A stretch of 64,000 nt of DNA, from assembly GCA_002104905.1 (NCBI GenBank), contig MCFE01000027.1:165761-229760 (forward strand), given 5' to 3'. Made by a program: the position numbers and the translations under genes. Source of the DNA: Basidiobolus meristosporus CBS 931.73. Lineage: Eukaryota; Basidiobolomycota; Basidiobolomycetes; Basidiobolales; Basidiobolaceae. The notes beneath the pieces are model-generated. The model ran no database searches and was not told the DNA's origin. It worked only from the letters and a program-made list of their open reading frames with translations. This document shows, in pieces, positions 10,197 through 23,098 of the stretch; within the stretch, counting starts at the first letter, position 1; every line of letters begins with the position of its first letter.

Positions 10197-13100
10197 TCAC
10201 GTTTCCTTCGAGCTTGATATAGCACTAGTAAACGCTTCCCGAAGGGACATCTCAGAACCTAATAAGTTTAGTTAGTGTTGGAATTGCTGTCAACTTGCAT
10301 GCGTATTTGTATCCTTGATTACCATAAATCGAGCTCAGATAACGGACCAAGTCTCGGCATAGCTTCAGTCAGAATGGAGTTAGATGGTGAATGAACCCAT
10401 ATGCAAACGCATATACATACAGTTATTTCATTAGCTTCGTAAGCTTTCTGAATAAGGCGCACGGAGTACTGGAAACAATGGAGTGAGCATTCTGCCTATG
10501 CGTTCTGCTTGAACCTATGTACTACGTTACCTTGCTGCTGACGGAGACTGGTTCCAGGGTCTGTAACACAATCAGATAGGATGTGGCAGTCTTGAGTTGA
10601 TCGGCATCGATGCACCGTTCAAATAATTCTCTGGGATTTCCAACCGCCGAAAATAAGTAGCCCCACAGGGCAACCTCAGTTTTACGGGCACACCTGACAA
10701 CAACATCTAAATACTGTGGAAAATGATTCAAGAATTGGACGACGGATGGAAGCTCCGCATCTAGAAACAAGGAATAAATCATTCCGCTCCAAATCCCAAC
10801 GACCTATCTCAAATACCTTTGCCTGGGGTTGCTGATGCATCTGCCTCGTCCTCTAGAACCTGGTGTAAGAGTACTTCCAAACTATGCGCGAAATATTTCA
10901 AGCGCTGGTAACAGAGCGCATATGTGACAGCTTCGGATTCGAGTCTGGGTTAAGGGTTTAGCAAAAATCAAGCATTTTTTGGCGCAGAACAAATTACCCT
11001 TTGGAGAGAAAATGACGGACAGCGTGGTGGATAAACAGGTGGCTCTAAATGGTAGAAGGTCTATCAGGTAAAGATCGACAAGGCACCTTGGTCAAGCTCC
11101 CTACCTTCGTCAAAAGTTTAAAGGAAGCAAATGGTGAGTGGGTCATGGATGTGCTTTGTTCCAAACCAATGACAATCCCTTTTTCCAACAGAATAGCTAG
11201 AGGTTTGAATGAAGTGTTATCACATGGTTGCCATTCAGTATTGTGCTAGTGGTGCGTCCTACATCTAGGATAGAAGTCAAGGGAGAAGCGGAAAGATTCA
11301 TCGCCGTCTGATTCAGTGAAGTCTAGTCCAGCGGTGGCTTCTCCTGTATTGTGACGTAATATACTGGCCCAAACCTTGAAAATGACGAGCATTAACCTCA
11401 CGAGCAAAAATCCACGATTTGCTGAGTGAGTTACCTGGAACGATTGCCCGTCATACGACCACAGGGAATTTTGCTGGCTCCCGATGGTTTTATTTGGAAC
11501 GTAGAAATACTCCACGCGATCGGAGAGTTTGCGCGCCTTGTACTGAAATACACCATCGATCTGAAATGATACGGTGAGCGGCAAACGTGTGCGAAGTCAA
11601 CCTTTGCTTTGCTTACCTCCTGTGGGCTTGCATAAACCAACTTTCCAGCGATAAGAATGATAATTGAAGAGTGTCTCGGATCGTTAAACGAACCCTCTGA
11701 TAGATGCCAGTTAGCTCATGATGATATCCTTCTCCGCAGATGTGCGCTTCATACCAGCAGGCTTTTCCTGTAACCAGGTTATGCACTGGACTCTACCGGG
11801 CACGCTGATAACCCCTTCGAATGAAATTTGCTGCAAAAGCTCAACGTCGAGCGACCCATCTAACAAAAAATCAGTAAAGCAGAATCACAATACAACGTGC
11901 CAATGCCTACCGGAGCGTGTCGATATTCTGTAATCATGAAGGATATTGTCCATGGTATAGACTAAAAGAGAATCGTCCATGATGCTCAAATAAATTACAG
12001 GATTGGCTAGTTTTGCACAGGCTAGCATGTAGGAATAATCAAGATTGTTTTCTCGAGAGTAAAAGCGCAGCTAGGATACGCATTGGTTACCGTGTGTAAT
12101 GGCCAAACACTATAGTGTAAAAATGACCCACCTCATGTGAGTTGTCTTCAATCAAGTCACAAGCAACAATTAGAATCTTCTTGTACCAAACCAAACCACC
12201 GTGGCAAACGAACTCTTGCTCCTTCGACGAGGATGAGCGGCTAGGTAATGCAAGGAAATCAAAGTGCTCACAATACCTGTAGCTGGTCGCCAAAGAGTTT
12301 CCACCGTCCAGTGGTAATGTTACAGTGTGCGACCCCGTGTTTACCAGCAATGGCCACATATTTCCCATCGTAGCTGATGGACACATACTAGAAGGGAATC
12401 AGTTCACGTACATATCCATCAAAATTGACACCAAACTGGCGTTACCTTTATCGGCCAATTATCCGAAATATACGCACTAGGATACTGGAATACATAAGGC
12501 TTCAGTCAGTGCATGGATCGACATAAACCAATGTTGTGCGAGGTACCTGGATTGTCTGCCAAATCACGTCTGGGTTCAATCCTTCTATCTCTTGGTCCAC
12601 TTTATTGTACAAGTAAAGCCTATCGTCCATTTGGAGCAAAGCGTGTCGCACGTTGTCCTGCAATATGTCCAATGTTAGGATGATTTGTCCAATGTATGTA
12701 TTACTCATGATGGTGTTACCGGACTATGGAAACCCGTAACGGCGGACTTCACGATCGGTAATATGTAGAACTTGTCGACAACCCCTAATACACGGTGTGA
12801 GTGATGTTTTGCTTGTGATAACATCCGTCCATATCTTACCGTCCTCTAGTGATATATTTTGCAGAATGAAAAGTTCCTGGTTGCTTGGACTCCAAAACTA
12901 TGCAAAGAATGTGAACTCCCCGACTACTGAATAGAGACCCTGTGTCAAGTAACAACGTACCAGCTGATGGGCTCCGTGAAAGAAAGCATCCTGGAAATTT
13001 CCTGACCTACGTAAGGATAGGTTAGCAAGGCTTGTACTGGTCGAGAAGAGAAATGAAACTGGGTATACAATAGTGTGAGGGAATCTTCGGAAATTGTACT

Positions 13101-14597
13101 GAAAAGGAGGCGGCCAAACACACTCCATAAGGATACCCCGTGGCGTTCCCAGCCAACGGCGAGCATGTATCCATCGCTGGTCCAAGAAAGAGACGTGACC
13201 TTACTAAGCTGTGTGAATCATTAAGGCCTATTGATGAATTAACTGCAATCGAGCATTGGTGGGGTGGGCGATATTAGCAAAAAGGATATCCGTTGTGTTT
13301 TTGGGGAAGAGGGTGTGGGACAGAGAAACAGAGCTTTTGTCAAGGACAGAGTAGCAGAGAACAGAGCCACTAATTTAGAGTGCAATCATGAGCAATCTAT
13401 CGGGTCGCATGTATGGTAGCAATGCGTAAACCAACCCTTCGGTCCCTACAGCCACTAAGCCAAACTTCCGATTTACCGTAATAGCGGTGGCTCTACCTTT
13501 GTTCTCTTGGTCAATTTCGTTGTAGAGACAGCAGCCTTGCCATTCCTTTTTATCCTAGAGTTGTTGGGAAATGTCACGCTAATGAAACGGTGTAAGGGTT
13601 GGAAAATACGATATTACCTGCTTTGTTTTTCTGTATGCCAAGTATACTGCACCATTCGAGGCTATCCAGCAGAAGATATCCATAAATTTGTCGTAAACGA
13701 TATAGTGTATGCGGCAGTCTGGGTTTCCACAGATGTGACGTATTAGTCTTGGGCTCTTGAGTATAAAACACAATTGATCAAGCCGAACCTATATCTGCAG
13801 GAATGAACCCCAGTTCATCGAAAAAGGTAGGCTCCTTGGTATCGCTGCCATCTAACCAGCTTATGTACCGAATGGCTGCTCGGGCTTTCTCACTGACAAT
13901 CAACTCCTCGTTCGTTGGAACCGCGCTGTCATAAAAATACCGATTTTAAGCAGGACGATCATTAAGATTGACAATATCCTGAAAGTGCTCACCACTGCAC
14001 ACCGCTTGTTAGCTGCTTACTGTGACGAAAACGCATGCTCAACGACATGATTCCATTTCCATGGCCAGGACCGGTGACATAGGATTGCGCCGCTTCAAAG
14101 CGGTACTGGTATACGTAACTGCTATTCGACACGATTTGGTAGAAGAGAAAAAACATGTCTATAGTCTACGCAAGAAAGTTAGTCGCTAGCGGCCAGGACA
14201 GAGAAATATCCCGAAAATGCCACATCACCAATATAACAATCGTTGTGGAGTCTGGTTTCCAGAAAACATCTTGATTAAGTCCGTGCTGCTCAATCGACTC
14301 CTCAGTTCTGATAATCTTCGCAACCATCGCAGTAGGCTTTGTTGACATCGGCGAAAGACAACGTCAGTTTCCTGATAGTTTATAAACATTCAAGTGGTTT
14401 ATCACCTTTGTTGTCCAAAGAGCAAGCGATTTTGCTGTCAAAGTTGCAAATAACACTCCATTACTATTCCGTTTGATTGCCAGCAGCGATTCATCAAGCG
14501 AGCCTCCTACATTTTTCTCATCTCGATTCGCTGATATTTCCTCCTCGAAAGAGGCCTGATTTGATATGACCTTTGCAGACCCATAAACCCAATACAT
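10197..14597 (-). CDS. RIC1: RIC1 homologue, WD40/RIC1-domain Rab6 (Ypt6) exchange-factor subunit
   Basis: Large multi-exon gene. RIC1 with RGP1 activates Rab6/Ypt6 at the Golgi. Resolved exons: 14597-14406, 14336-14229, 14165-13993, 13925-13789, 13718-13618, 13554-13436, 13369-13290, then an exon from 13210; phases agree. The N-terminal beta-propeller includes SNGVLFATLTAKSLALW, EESIEQHGLNQDVFWKPD, VTSLSWTSDGYMLAVGW and VSLWSVFG. The C-terminal RIC1 domain is recognised by VVRCARKTEVALWGYLFSAV and LKTATSYLIVLQTLE. The last exons end LCRDLVRYLSSIYG and a short Ser/Thr-rich tail, stop at 10199-10197. Exons between about 12.9 and 10.8 kb are only partly resolved. Compared with animal RIC1 the C-terminus is truncated after the first helical block. 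It contains a U12-type intron (13289-13211). Confidence 0.92.
13211..13289 (-). other. U12-type AT-AC intron in RIC1
   Basis: On the minus strand the 79-nt intron starts ATATCCTTTT at 13289. It has CCTTAAT at 13226-13220 as a near-consensus U12 branch site and ends CAC at 13211, about 10 nt downstream. Splicing gives LFPKNTT-E-LSKVTSLSW in frame. No GT donor or AG acceptor in the neighbourhood gives an open in-frame product. Confidence 0.82.
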
Positions 14598-14903
14598 ATT
14601 TCAGTCGACTATAATGGGCTCAAGAGACGTGAATAGAGAACTAGCACTAGGAACGAAGGCGACGCGCAGTGACGAGAATCACAACCGCTGGATCATGATT
14701 CTGATTAATCTGGTTAATTTAGATAAACAGTAAATCAAATAGAAGCTGTCACAGCAACAAAGTGATTCGCTGACGAATACACAAGTGAGCGACTTCTTCA
14801 ATACTTCTTGACAGTGAAAGTGACTTTACTTAAATGTCGGGATCTATGGATAATTTAACATATAACTTATACATGTCTATGAATGATGAAGGAACAATGT
14901 ATC

Positions 14904-16358
14904 CTAAGTTGCTTGATTAATGCTGATAGGAAACCTAAGGTACACTTCATAATACAAGCTGTCTAGCACCTCCTCTTTAGCCTGATCGAACATTGTCAAG
15001 GTATATTCGTTGTTGTTGATCGCATCGCGGAGACTTGTCACGATTTCACATGGGATGTTGACTTCGAGAAGACTTCCCGGAAGAAAGAATTTCTCATAGA
15101 ACCTTTGATAATATGGAGCCAAACCACTAGGCACAGCAACATCTTCACTTAGGCGTTCTACAGTACGCGCGATGCTAATATTCGCCGGGGTAATACACTG
15201 CTTGACGCTGGCATGCGGATAGGACAAGCAAGTTACAATGTTGGATGTCGCGGGGCTAACAAGTGCATGATTGGAGGGGAGTTGAGAGGAATTGATAGAC
15301 CAGCCAGATTTCGATTCGCTCTCAGGATGCTCTGTGTACGTGCACGATTCTGAGTTTGTGATAGCAACGAGACTTAGTTTTTTCAGGTCTTGATAGGCTT
15401 CCAGGAACAGAACATTCTCAACGCACAAACACTCTGTAGCGGTTTGCTTGAACATTTCAAAAAATGACCAGTCCAGCAGTCTCTGACAGAAGTCCTCTTT
15501 GTCTTGGATATAATCAAGTCGTGATGGAGGGCTGTGAGTGGTCCACTTGAATGAACAAAATATTGGAATGCAAACAGAGACGAAATGGATAAACAACGCA
15601 ACTAGAACTTGTGATAGAACCAAGTAGGGGGAGGAGTCTCTGATAAGCAATCGATAGAAAAAGTCAATCCCTACGCATAGCGCCACCATTATCGTGGAAA
15701 AATACAGGTCGCGACGAATACTATACGCATAATTCAACGACCATAGCTTGAACATTAGTATTGGGCAGAAAAGGATTAGATAGCACAGAATCCCAAAGTA
15801 TAGTGGGTAGAACTCCCAGGTGAAGCTGTGTTGGGTATATTCCAATGCCAATGGTATTCCTGCCTGATGTTGTATGAATCCTATCCCGGCTGTGCACATC
15901 AGTAGAAACAGCAGGAATACAAGAGTAAGCAATTTGTCTGTCGAGTGTTCTCTCTGTCTTCGGCTGGCCTGTGGCATCTCCTTAACGGTCAAACATGATA
16001 AAAGGTCCAGTGTTCCAAAAAGCAAACCACAAGACCTGAGCTTGGAAGAGCTCGCCCGCAACAGGAGTATCAGTCGCAGTGCCCTCAAGCCTATGGTCCC
16101 AAGAGTCAACACAATCAGGAAGTACAGGAACCACAAGCACAGGAAAACCGGGATTTCCTCATGGAATGGAATCCAAAGAATCAACAATGTGCTTAGCAAA
16201 CCATACCCACAAGCAGACACCAAAGTGAGGATTTGACTGTGTCTGGAGCGATCAGGTATGATATCACGGCCATAATATATAGTACATGTCAAGAGGTAAA
16301 ACAGCAAATTCCCTCCAGCCATCATGGAGAAAATGATTAACTGTGGTGTATTGATCAT
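14904..16358 (-). CDS. Seven-transmembrane protein with C-terminal RGS domain
   Basis: Intronless, 484 aa. The first ~270 residues contain about seven hydrophobic segments, for example LIIFSMMAGGNLLFYLL and FLCLWFLYFLIVLTLG. The C-terminal half holds a split RGS-like domain: an N-terminal helix block (FCQRLLDWSFFEMFKQTA then ENVLFLEAYQDLKKLS) and a C-terminal block (YYQRFYEKFFLPGSLLEVN, then FDQAKEEVLDSLYYEVYLRF). They are separated by a ~75-residue Ser/Thr-rich insert. The architecture is that of fungal GprK-type and plant RGS1-type receptors, in which the receptor itself accelerates G-alpha GTP hydrolysis at the plasma membrane. The ligand is unknown. ATG 16358 is the first ATG; an open frame upstream lacks one. 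Confidence 0.85.
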   Translation of the reverse strand: MINTPQLIIFSMMAGGNLLFYLLTCTIYYGRDIIPDRSRHSQILTLVSACGYGLLSTLLILWIPFHEEIPVFLCLWFLYFLIVLTLGTIGLRALRLILLLRASSSKLRSCGLLFGTLDLLSCLTVKEMPQASRRQREHSTDKLLTLVFLLFLLMCTAGIGFIQHQAGIPLALEYTQHSFTWEFYPLYFGILCYLILFCPILMFKLWSLNYAYSIRRDLYFSTIMVALCVGIDFFYRLLIRDSSPYLVLSQVLVALFIHFVSVCIPIFCSFKWTTHSPPSRLDYIQDKEDFCQRLLDWSFFEMFKQTATECLCVENVLFLEAYQDLKKLSLVAITNSESCTYTEHPESESKSGWSINSSQLPSNHALVSPATSNIVTCLSYPHASVKQCITPANISIARTVERLSEDVAVPSGLAPYYQRFYEKFFLPGSLLEVNIPCEIVTSLRDAINNNEYTLTMFDQAKEEVLDSLYYEVYLRFPISINQAT

Positions 16359-17241
16359 TACTGCGCGAGTACAGTAATAACCAGACAATCCAGAACGGAA
16401 TGAACAACTTATTTTGCGATCTTCGTCTTTTGATTAAGCGTTAAATACGAAAACGAGGTGGAACGGACTACGATGATGTGGGATGCCCAGTATTATAAGA
16501 GATTCATGCTCGGAAATATATGGATGGAAGGAAATCAAAAGAGACGTCGAGGAATAACCTACCCAACAGCTGTCGATCGTTGTCATTGTCTTTTGTCTTC
16601 ATGTTTACAACAATGAGCAGCAGGCATTAATATGCAACGGCACATAACATTATCTTAGATGTTGCTTCCACTCAGGTGCTAATGCTAACAACAATATTGG
16701 CCTGAGCTTGATTGGCTAGCCAACCTCGGCTCAGCATTTTGGATTCCATTATAGACATTGAGCTAAAAATTTACCTAACAATACAGCAATGAACCGGAGC
16801 ATGATGCATCGAAATTTGCCAAATATTATGAATATTCCTTCGGGTATCTGGCATTTCGATATAAAACGCGATTTTTATTTACCAATATGGGGGTTAATAA
16901 AATATCCAGTTTTGGATCGAGGTTTGATTATTTTTTTTTATTCTGGGTGAAGAATTTTGAGCACGATTGGATTCTTGCTAACTATGGAGCAGTAATTAAT
17001 CAAAATTAATAGTGGCTAATATTTTGTACTTCTCCAGCAAAGGCAAAATACCTACCAATAAGATACCAGGCCAGTCATCAGGGTTTGCTACAATTTTGAA
17101 GTTCAGGGAACGAAGCTTTATAACCTGTGTTAACGCACACTTTTGCCTGAACATTTTTTTCGCATACCCGCCCCTTTCTACCTATCTCCCGTCAAACCCT
17201 TTGGAACGTTCACTATAACGAAATCTGCGATTTAGAGCACT
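16359..17241. other. Intergenic, divergent promoters of the 7TM-RGS gene and SPT5
   Basis: AT-rich stretch of about 0.9 kb. The only notable motif is a long T run near 16929-16937. No gene, RNA or repeat is recognised. Confidence 0.5.
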
Positions 17242-20200
17242 ATGGCGAAAGGTAAACGCGACCATTATGACGAGGAAGACGACGATCTAGAGCAAGATCG
17301 TCGCTATGATGAAGAGGACGAGGAGGAGGAAGATAATTCGGTAAGTCAATTTCCACTCTTCAGCAGTTTCTTGCTGCTGGTCTCTAAAACCTCATGTTTT
17401 CGCGCAAACAGCGCCATAAGAAGAAGAAGCCTAGAAATATGTTCTTGGATATGGAAGCCGAAGTCGACGATGACGAAGAGGAAGATTATGATGACGATGA
17501 AGAGTTTGGCAAAGAAGGTTCGGCTCAAACTCCTTCGTGTAAATGCCATCGATCATCTACCTAACTTCAGATGATTCTTGATTTCAGACGGCTTCATTCA
17601 GGAAGACTATCATGATGAACCTAGCAGTGCTAGTTCCCATCGCGCTGCTCGACATTTAGATCTTGATCGTAGAAATCGTAAAGTTGAAGAAATTGATGCC
17701 GAGGAAGTAGCGGCTCGCTTGCAAACCAAATATGGAAGAAGTCATACCCGTAACGTTTATCGAGGGGATACAGAGCATGTTCCTCAACGGTTTCTGGTGC
17801 CCAGTGTTGAAGACCCTAACTTGTGGATGATTAAGTGCAAGGTAAATATCCCAAGCACAATTCAAATGTAGCATGAATCATTTGGCTTATAACCATACCT
17901 ATCAGCCAGGGAAAGAGAGAGATATTATCATGACGATGATGAGAAGATGTTTCGATAAAGAGTTAACAGACAATCCCCTCCAAATCATCTCAGCTTTTGC
18001 TAGAGACTCACTGAAGGGCTACGTTTATGTTGAAGCACGCAAACAGGCTCATGTCCAGCAGGTATGCCGGTATATTTACAAATCCAAATACAGATATTTA
18101 TATGCAACTTTATTAGGCGGTCGACAAAATCACGGATCTGTTTGCTTTCAAACTGACGCTTGTCCCCATTGGCGAAATGGTGGATGTCATTAACGTTCAA
18201 AAAAAGGAAGCAGATCTTATACCTGGCGGCTGGGTTCGTCTCAAGAGAGGAAATTACTCTGGTGATTTGGCACAGGTAGATTCTTCATGCGGCACATATA
18301 TATATTGCGCACTCCTTCTTAAACCGTCAATTGCGATTGTGCTAGATTCTCGAGATTGCCGATACACAAGAGAGCGTGCGAGTCAAACTAATCCCTCGAC
18401 TTGATTTTACCCAAGAAAAGGTATTGCTGCTGTACTTTGCTATCGCCCTGGGCGATTTTCTAACACATCTGACTCGACAGAAAAAATCCGCCGCATTCCG
18501 CCCACCTCAAAAACTTTTCAATCCGAAGGATGTGGAGTAAGTTGGCTCCACACGGACGCGTATCGAGCAAGCAACTTACCCTTTACTACTTTCAGAAAAC
18601 TCGACAGATCAAAGCCAGTTTTCCCCAAGCCCAAGGGATACTTCTTGTATGGTAACGAGCTGTTCAAAGACGGATACCTCGAAAAGGATGTGAAAATCAC
18701 CAGTCTGGTAAGACTTGAAGTTGCTTATCACTTAGTTACTGCCTGTTCTAAGCCTCCATTCCCGGCCTGCAGGTTACCGAATTCGTAAACCCTACCTTGG
18801 ATGAAATCACCCGGTTCTCGAATGGAGGGGTCGATGATGAGCGTGGTAATTAGATACAAGTATTGCCGACTTCAGTAGACCATGTACCCATTGCTTTTTT
18901 GCTATAGGATTGGATTTGTCTACACTGGGAAATTCTGGCATCGTAGCCCAATTTCAACCTGGTGACCATGTCGAAGTTACTGAAGGCGATCTCATTAATT
19001 TGCATGGTGTTGTCGAGTCTGTGGAAAACGATATTGTGATGATTATCCCACAAGATCGTCGATTGTTGGAGGTATGATTCTTGATCGCGTTGAATAACCC
19101 AAATTCAGTCTAACATTGTTGTATCTCAGGAGCACCTAAAATTTCCTGCGAGACAATTGCGGAAACGATTTGCTCAGGGCGAGCACGTAAAAGTAATCAA
19201 TGGCCGCTTTAGTGGCGAGACTGGGTTGATTATCAAGGTTGAGGATAATGTGGTGACCATGCTGTCCGATGTTAGCATGACTCAGGTAATTCATGAAAGT
19301 AGCAGACGTTTGGTCGTTGAGCAGTCCTAACCGGAGACTTCAGGTCACAGTATTTTCGAAAGATCTGCGTGAGGCAGCTGAGGTGGCCTCGGGAGTCAGT
19401 GGGGTCGGCAGTCATGAGTTGCACGATTTTGTACAATTAGAGTAAGTTCAGCTAGCTTGTTACCAGCACACAGCAGAGAATAACTCGATATACTAGCCCA
19501 CAAACTGTTGGTGTAATCATCAAGATTGATCGCGACACTTGCCGTATTCTTGACCAGAATGGAAACGTCAGAAACATTCAGCCCCATCAAATCAGCTCTA
19601 GTCGCGATTCCAGAAAAGCTGTTGCTGTTGATTCACAGGGTAACAACATTCGTGTTGGTGATCAGGTTAAAGAGATCGATGGCGAGGTAAGAGTGAGCTG
19701 AAGGGATTGTCGTGGAGTGTTTGGCTGACGGTTTTTTCGGGGACTAGAAACGACAAGGAACTGTATTGCACATTTACCGCCTCTTTGCTTTCCTGAGATC
19801 CAGAGAAATATTGGAGAATTCAGGTGTATTCGTTGCTCGTACACGTCAACTGCTTAGTACCAGCTCTAGGCCCGGACAGAGAGTAAGTCGCTATAGCACT
19901 CGAGTGTCTGCTAAATGTCGGTTCACCTTTATTTATTCGTTGGATGATCTTGTAGCAAAGCAGCACCACTCTCAACCCAAGTGTTATGAATAACTTTGCT
20001 ATCCCGACCGCTCCACGTGGACGCGGGCGTGAAAGGGGTCGGGGAGGAATGATGGGACGCGGACGCGGCCGTGGCGGCAGAGATAAATTGATATCTCAGA
20101 CCGTCACAGTTATTAGTGGGCCCTACAAAGGTTATCTTGGCATCGTTAAGGATACTAGTGATGACCAAGCTCGTGTCGAGCTGCATACTAATAGTAAGAT

Positions 20201-21399
20201 TATTAGTGTCGACAAAACCACATTGGAAATCAAAGAGTATGTGAAGTCTCCCTTTGTTAATTTGACGTTTACTAACTACCCGAAATAGTCGTAGTGGCAC
20301 TGGAATCAGCATCACTGATTTCTACGGTGTAGGCGGACGTGGTGGTCATGCACAAAACGGTGGCAGATTTGACAACAATTATCGTAGAAACGATAGAGGT
20401 GGTTACTCGCGCTATGGAGATGGAAATGCCACCCCGATGCACCCTTCAGGCTCGCGTACACCTGCCTGGCAATCCGGGTCCCGTACACCAGCATATTCAA
20501 GCTATTCAGGATCAAGAACGCCCATCCACAGGGTCGAGATGGGCTCCGCTACACCCAATCCTTATGCCGATGGCTCTCATACTCCCGCTTGGGATGCTGG
20601 TAGTAAAACACCTGGTTGGAATGGCGGCTCTAGCGGCGATGGATGGGGCAGCTGGGGTGGTGCCACTCCAAGGAAATCCAACGAGTGGGGCGACGACTGG
20701 AATACCTCTAGCCGGAGCACTGATTCTCGATATGACAGCGGGAAAGACACCAAGGATACTTCTAAAAGCTACTCTAACTCATACGATACGTATACCACTC
20801 CATCCTATGACACAATCCAGACACCAGCACCGACCGGCGTACCAAGTACCCCTGCACCGGTGGTCAATACTCCAGGACCCAGCTCATACACAAATTCTAC
20901 TCTGTCTGCACCGACCCCTGCCCCATTAGCACCCGTAACACCGGCACCGAGCAGCTATCCACACACACCATTCATGCCCTCTGGTGGGGATTTCAGTCGT
21001 GTTCACGATGATGTTCACGACATTTTAGATCAAGACTGGGCCACAAAAGACATTCAAGTTCGAGTTGTATCGAATCGGCACACCGGCCAGAAATATCAGG
21101 CAGGTGGTTACGATCAACAGTCCGCTCGTATACGATATGTCAATCGCGGTGGCGAGAGCTGTGAGATCGTATTGGATGGATCGAACGACAAGTTATCGCT
21201 ACCCGTCGACTACATAGAACCGGTCAAGCCCAACAAGAATGACAAGATCAAGGTGATGGGAGGTGAATTCAAGGGCCAAGTCGGCACCCTGATCGGTATT
21301 GATGGCCAAGATGGAATCGTTAAGCTTGAAGGGGGTAGAGACTTCAAGATTTTGAATATAAACGGTTTGGCCAAATTCGCCAGCTCAGGCACCGACTAA
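17242..21399 (+). CDS. SPT5: Transcription elongation factor Spt5 (DSIF large subunit)
   Basis: Nuclear RNA polymerase II/I elongation factor, partner of Spt4. Sixteen exons sum to 1,074 aa: 17242-17340, 17412-17517, 17588-17841, 17906-18061, 18117-18275, 18346-18420, 18481-18536, 18596-18707, 18773-18845, 18908-19071, 19130-19285, 19344-19441, 19497-19686, 19748-19882, 19956-20236, 20289-21399. Order of parts: a very acidic N-terminus; the NGN domain ([18 protein letters not shown]...); KOW1 ([17 protein letters not shown]); further KOWs ([38 protein letters not shown]); an RGG-rich linker; KOW5 ([14 protein letters not shown]); a C-terminal repeat region of SRTPA/SHTPAW/SKTPGW units that P-TEFb-type kinases phosphorylate; and a final KOW ([15 protein letters not shown]). 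All phases agree. Confidence 0.97.
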
Positions 21400-23098
21400 A
21401 ATCTTACGAAACTTCCCGCCTGGGCTTTCTTGGTTTTGTTTACCGAAAGTTTGTATAATGTACAGATTTCTTATGATCGAATGTTTGCTTTTATTTCTTT
21501 ATTCACTTTGACCATCATCGTATAATAGAATGAATTTCACTGGTAGTTTCTTCAACATTCTCATGGCAACTTGACAATTTTTTGCGGGTTATATCAGACG
21601 TCCACGTGGCTCTTCATCTCTGTCGAGCATTACCCCTACCTTTATCAAATAAAAGATACAATATTTATAATTGACTAAGGACAAGTGCATGCCTGGCAGC
21701 TATCCCTTATTAGGCGATCGCTAAGTGGCTTGACCCTTGGTCCCTACAGATATACAAAGACACCCGTATGGAGGATTAATATAGAACCTACCCAATCGTA
21801 TTCGAGGCTACTCCAGAATCTTTCATAAGCAGGCACGTCAGGATCCATTCAGGGCTGTGTGTTGTAGGTCTGGGTGAAAATGTATAAATACGCAACGTCT
21901 TTGTGAAGAAGCTGTCCATTGTATTGCAGCGCATAGAATAGGATAGAAACGTGGAATGCATTTCGTTCAGAAGTATCGAGACTATCGCAGATCCGCAAAA
22001 GAATCCAAAGATACGCCAACAGATGTACCGCAGGACACATCAAGCTCGTTATGCTGCGTCCAATTCATTCCAACCCGATTCCTCGCCAGGCTGTTCTCGA
22101 CTCGGCAGCGCAAGCCAAAGCCCCCGGGGCCCACGAATCGAAGTGCCCTGTACACGCGATTGGAATTCACGGAAGCCAAAGCTGAGCTCCAGAAGCCCGC
22201 ACATATGTTTGAGGAAATCATCGCCCATGGGTTCTCTATCGATCACAAAGACGGATGCACCAGGCAACCAACCATCCGATTCTCCCTGACTCCACGAAGA
22301 TATAGAAGTCAAGAGTCCGCCATGGCCTGTCCCACCAACGGTGCATAGTTAGAAGCATCAAAATTTAGCATTGATTGTTGAATAGAGAGCCTTAGAATAA
22401 ACAAGCCTGCTTGTCTCAACGGACGATCTGATCTCACGATAAAAATAGCCAGATATTATCACATCGATGCAATCCAATAGAGGTGCCCATGCTTCAAGCT
22501 CAACCATACCTCGTGAACAGAAAAGCCTGCCATTGAGATCAATGTATGCAATACTTGTTCGTAACACACACGGCAGCCTATAGTCTCATCCATGTAAATA
22601 GCGGTTGTCTAATTCAGAAATCAATGCAACAAATTTATGTGACAGAGCTTAAGGGTGGACTTGGAATTGAAACGCCCAGAATAACTATGCATTTCCTATC
22701 CAGGCGAATGAGTTTATTAGTCTGACTTATGGTTGGATCATCAGTAATGACTAGTAACTCGATGTCCTTATATGCTAAAACAGCAATAGCAAGCACCCAG
22801 CTCCACAGACTCCCCTTAATTCAAATGATCCTATTATTAAGCGGAGCCAAGCACAGATCAAATGCACCTATAACTGCTGGCAGCGGTTTCTCTTACTCTG
22901 TTGGACATTTCTCTTTTTCCCTATCGTGCATCCATTTCCTATCAAACCACCACCCTCGTCGTAGGCTGTGCCCTTTGTTCATTATTCCTGTCTAAAACGA
23001 TAGCAGAGTTTTTTTGCCCAATTGACCCACCGGTAGGTACAAAGCGAACCGACAACCCAGCTACCTAGGAGCGTTCTCAATTATTCTCTTTAGTGGAT
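21400..23098. other. Intergenic, unresolved
   Basis: 1.7 kb between SPT5 and the PI4P 5-kinase. From about 21.85 to 22.6 kb both strands carry overlapping open frames of 60-130 codons with slightly raised GC. None has a recognisable domain, and no splice model on either strand gave a protein I recognise. A degenerate or lineage-specific gene on the minus strand is possible. The last 400 bp before 23099 probably contain the kinase promoter. Confidence 0.4.

Noticed and set aside
11938..11945. ATATCCTT on the minus strand inside RIC1, identical to a U12 donor
   Set aside because: It is coding (MDNILHDYRIS) with a normal GT-AG intron shortly downstream; no branch site or AC/AG end in range.
20149..20156. 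AAGGATAC in SPT5, reverse complement of a GT-type U12 donor
   Set aside because: On the wrong strand for the gene and inside continuous coding sequence (KDTSDD).
21849..22567. Cluster of overlapping 60-130 codon frames on both strands
   Set aside because: No frame has a domain, a good start context and a consistent splice model; reported only as an unresolved intergenic region.
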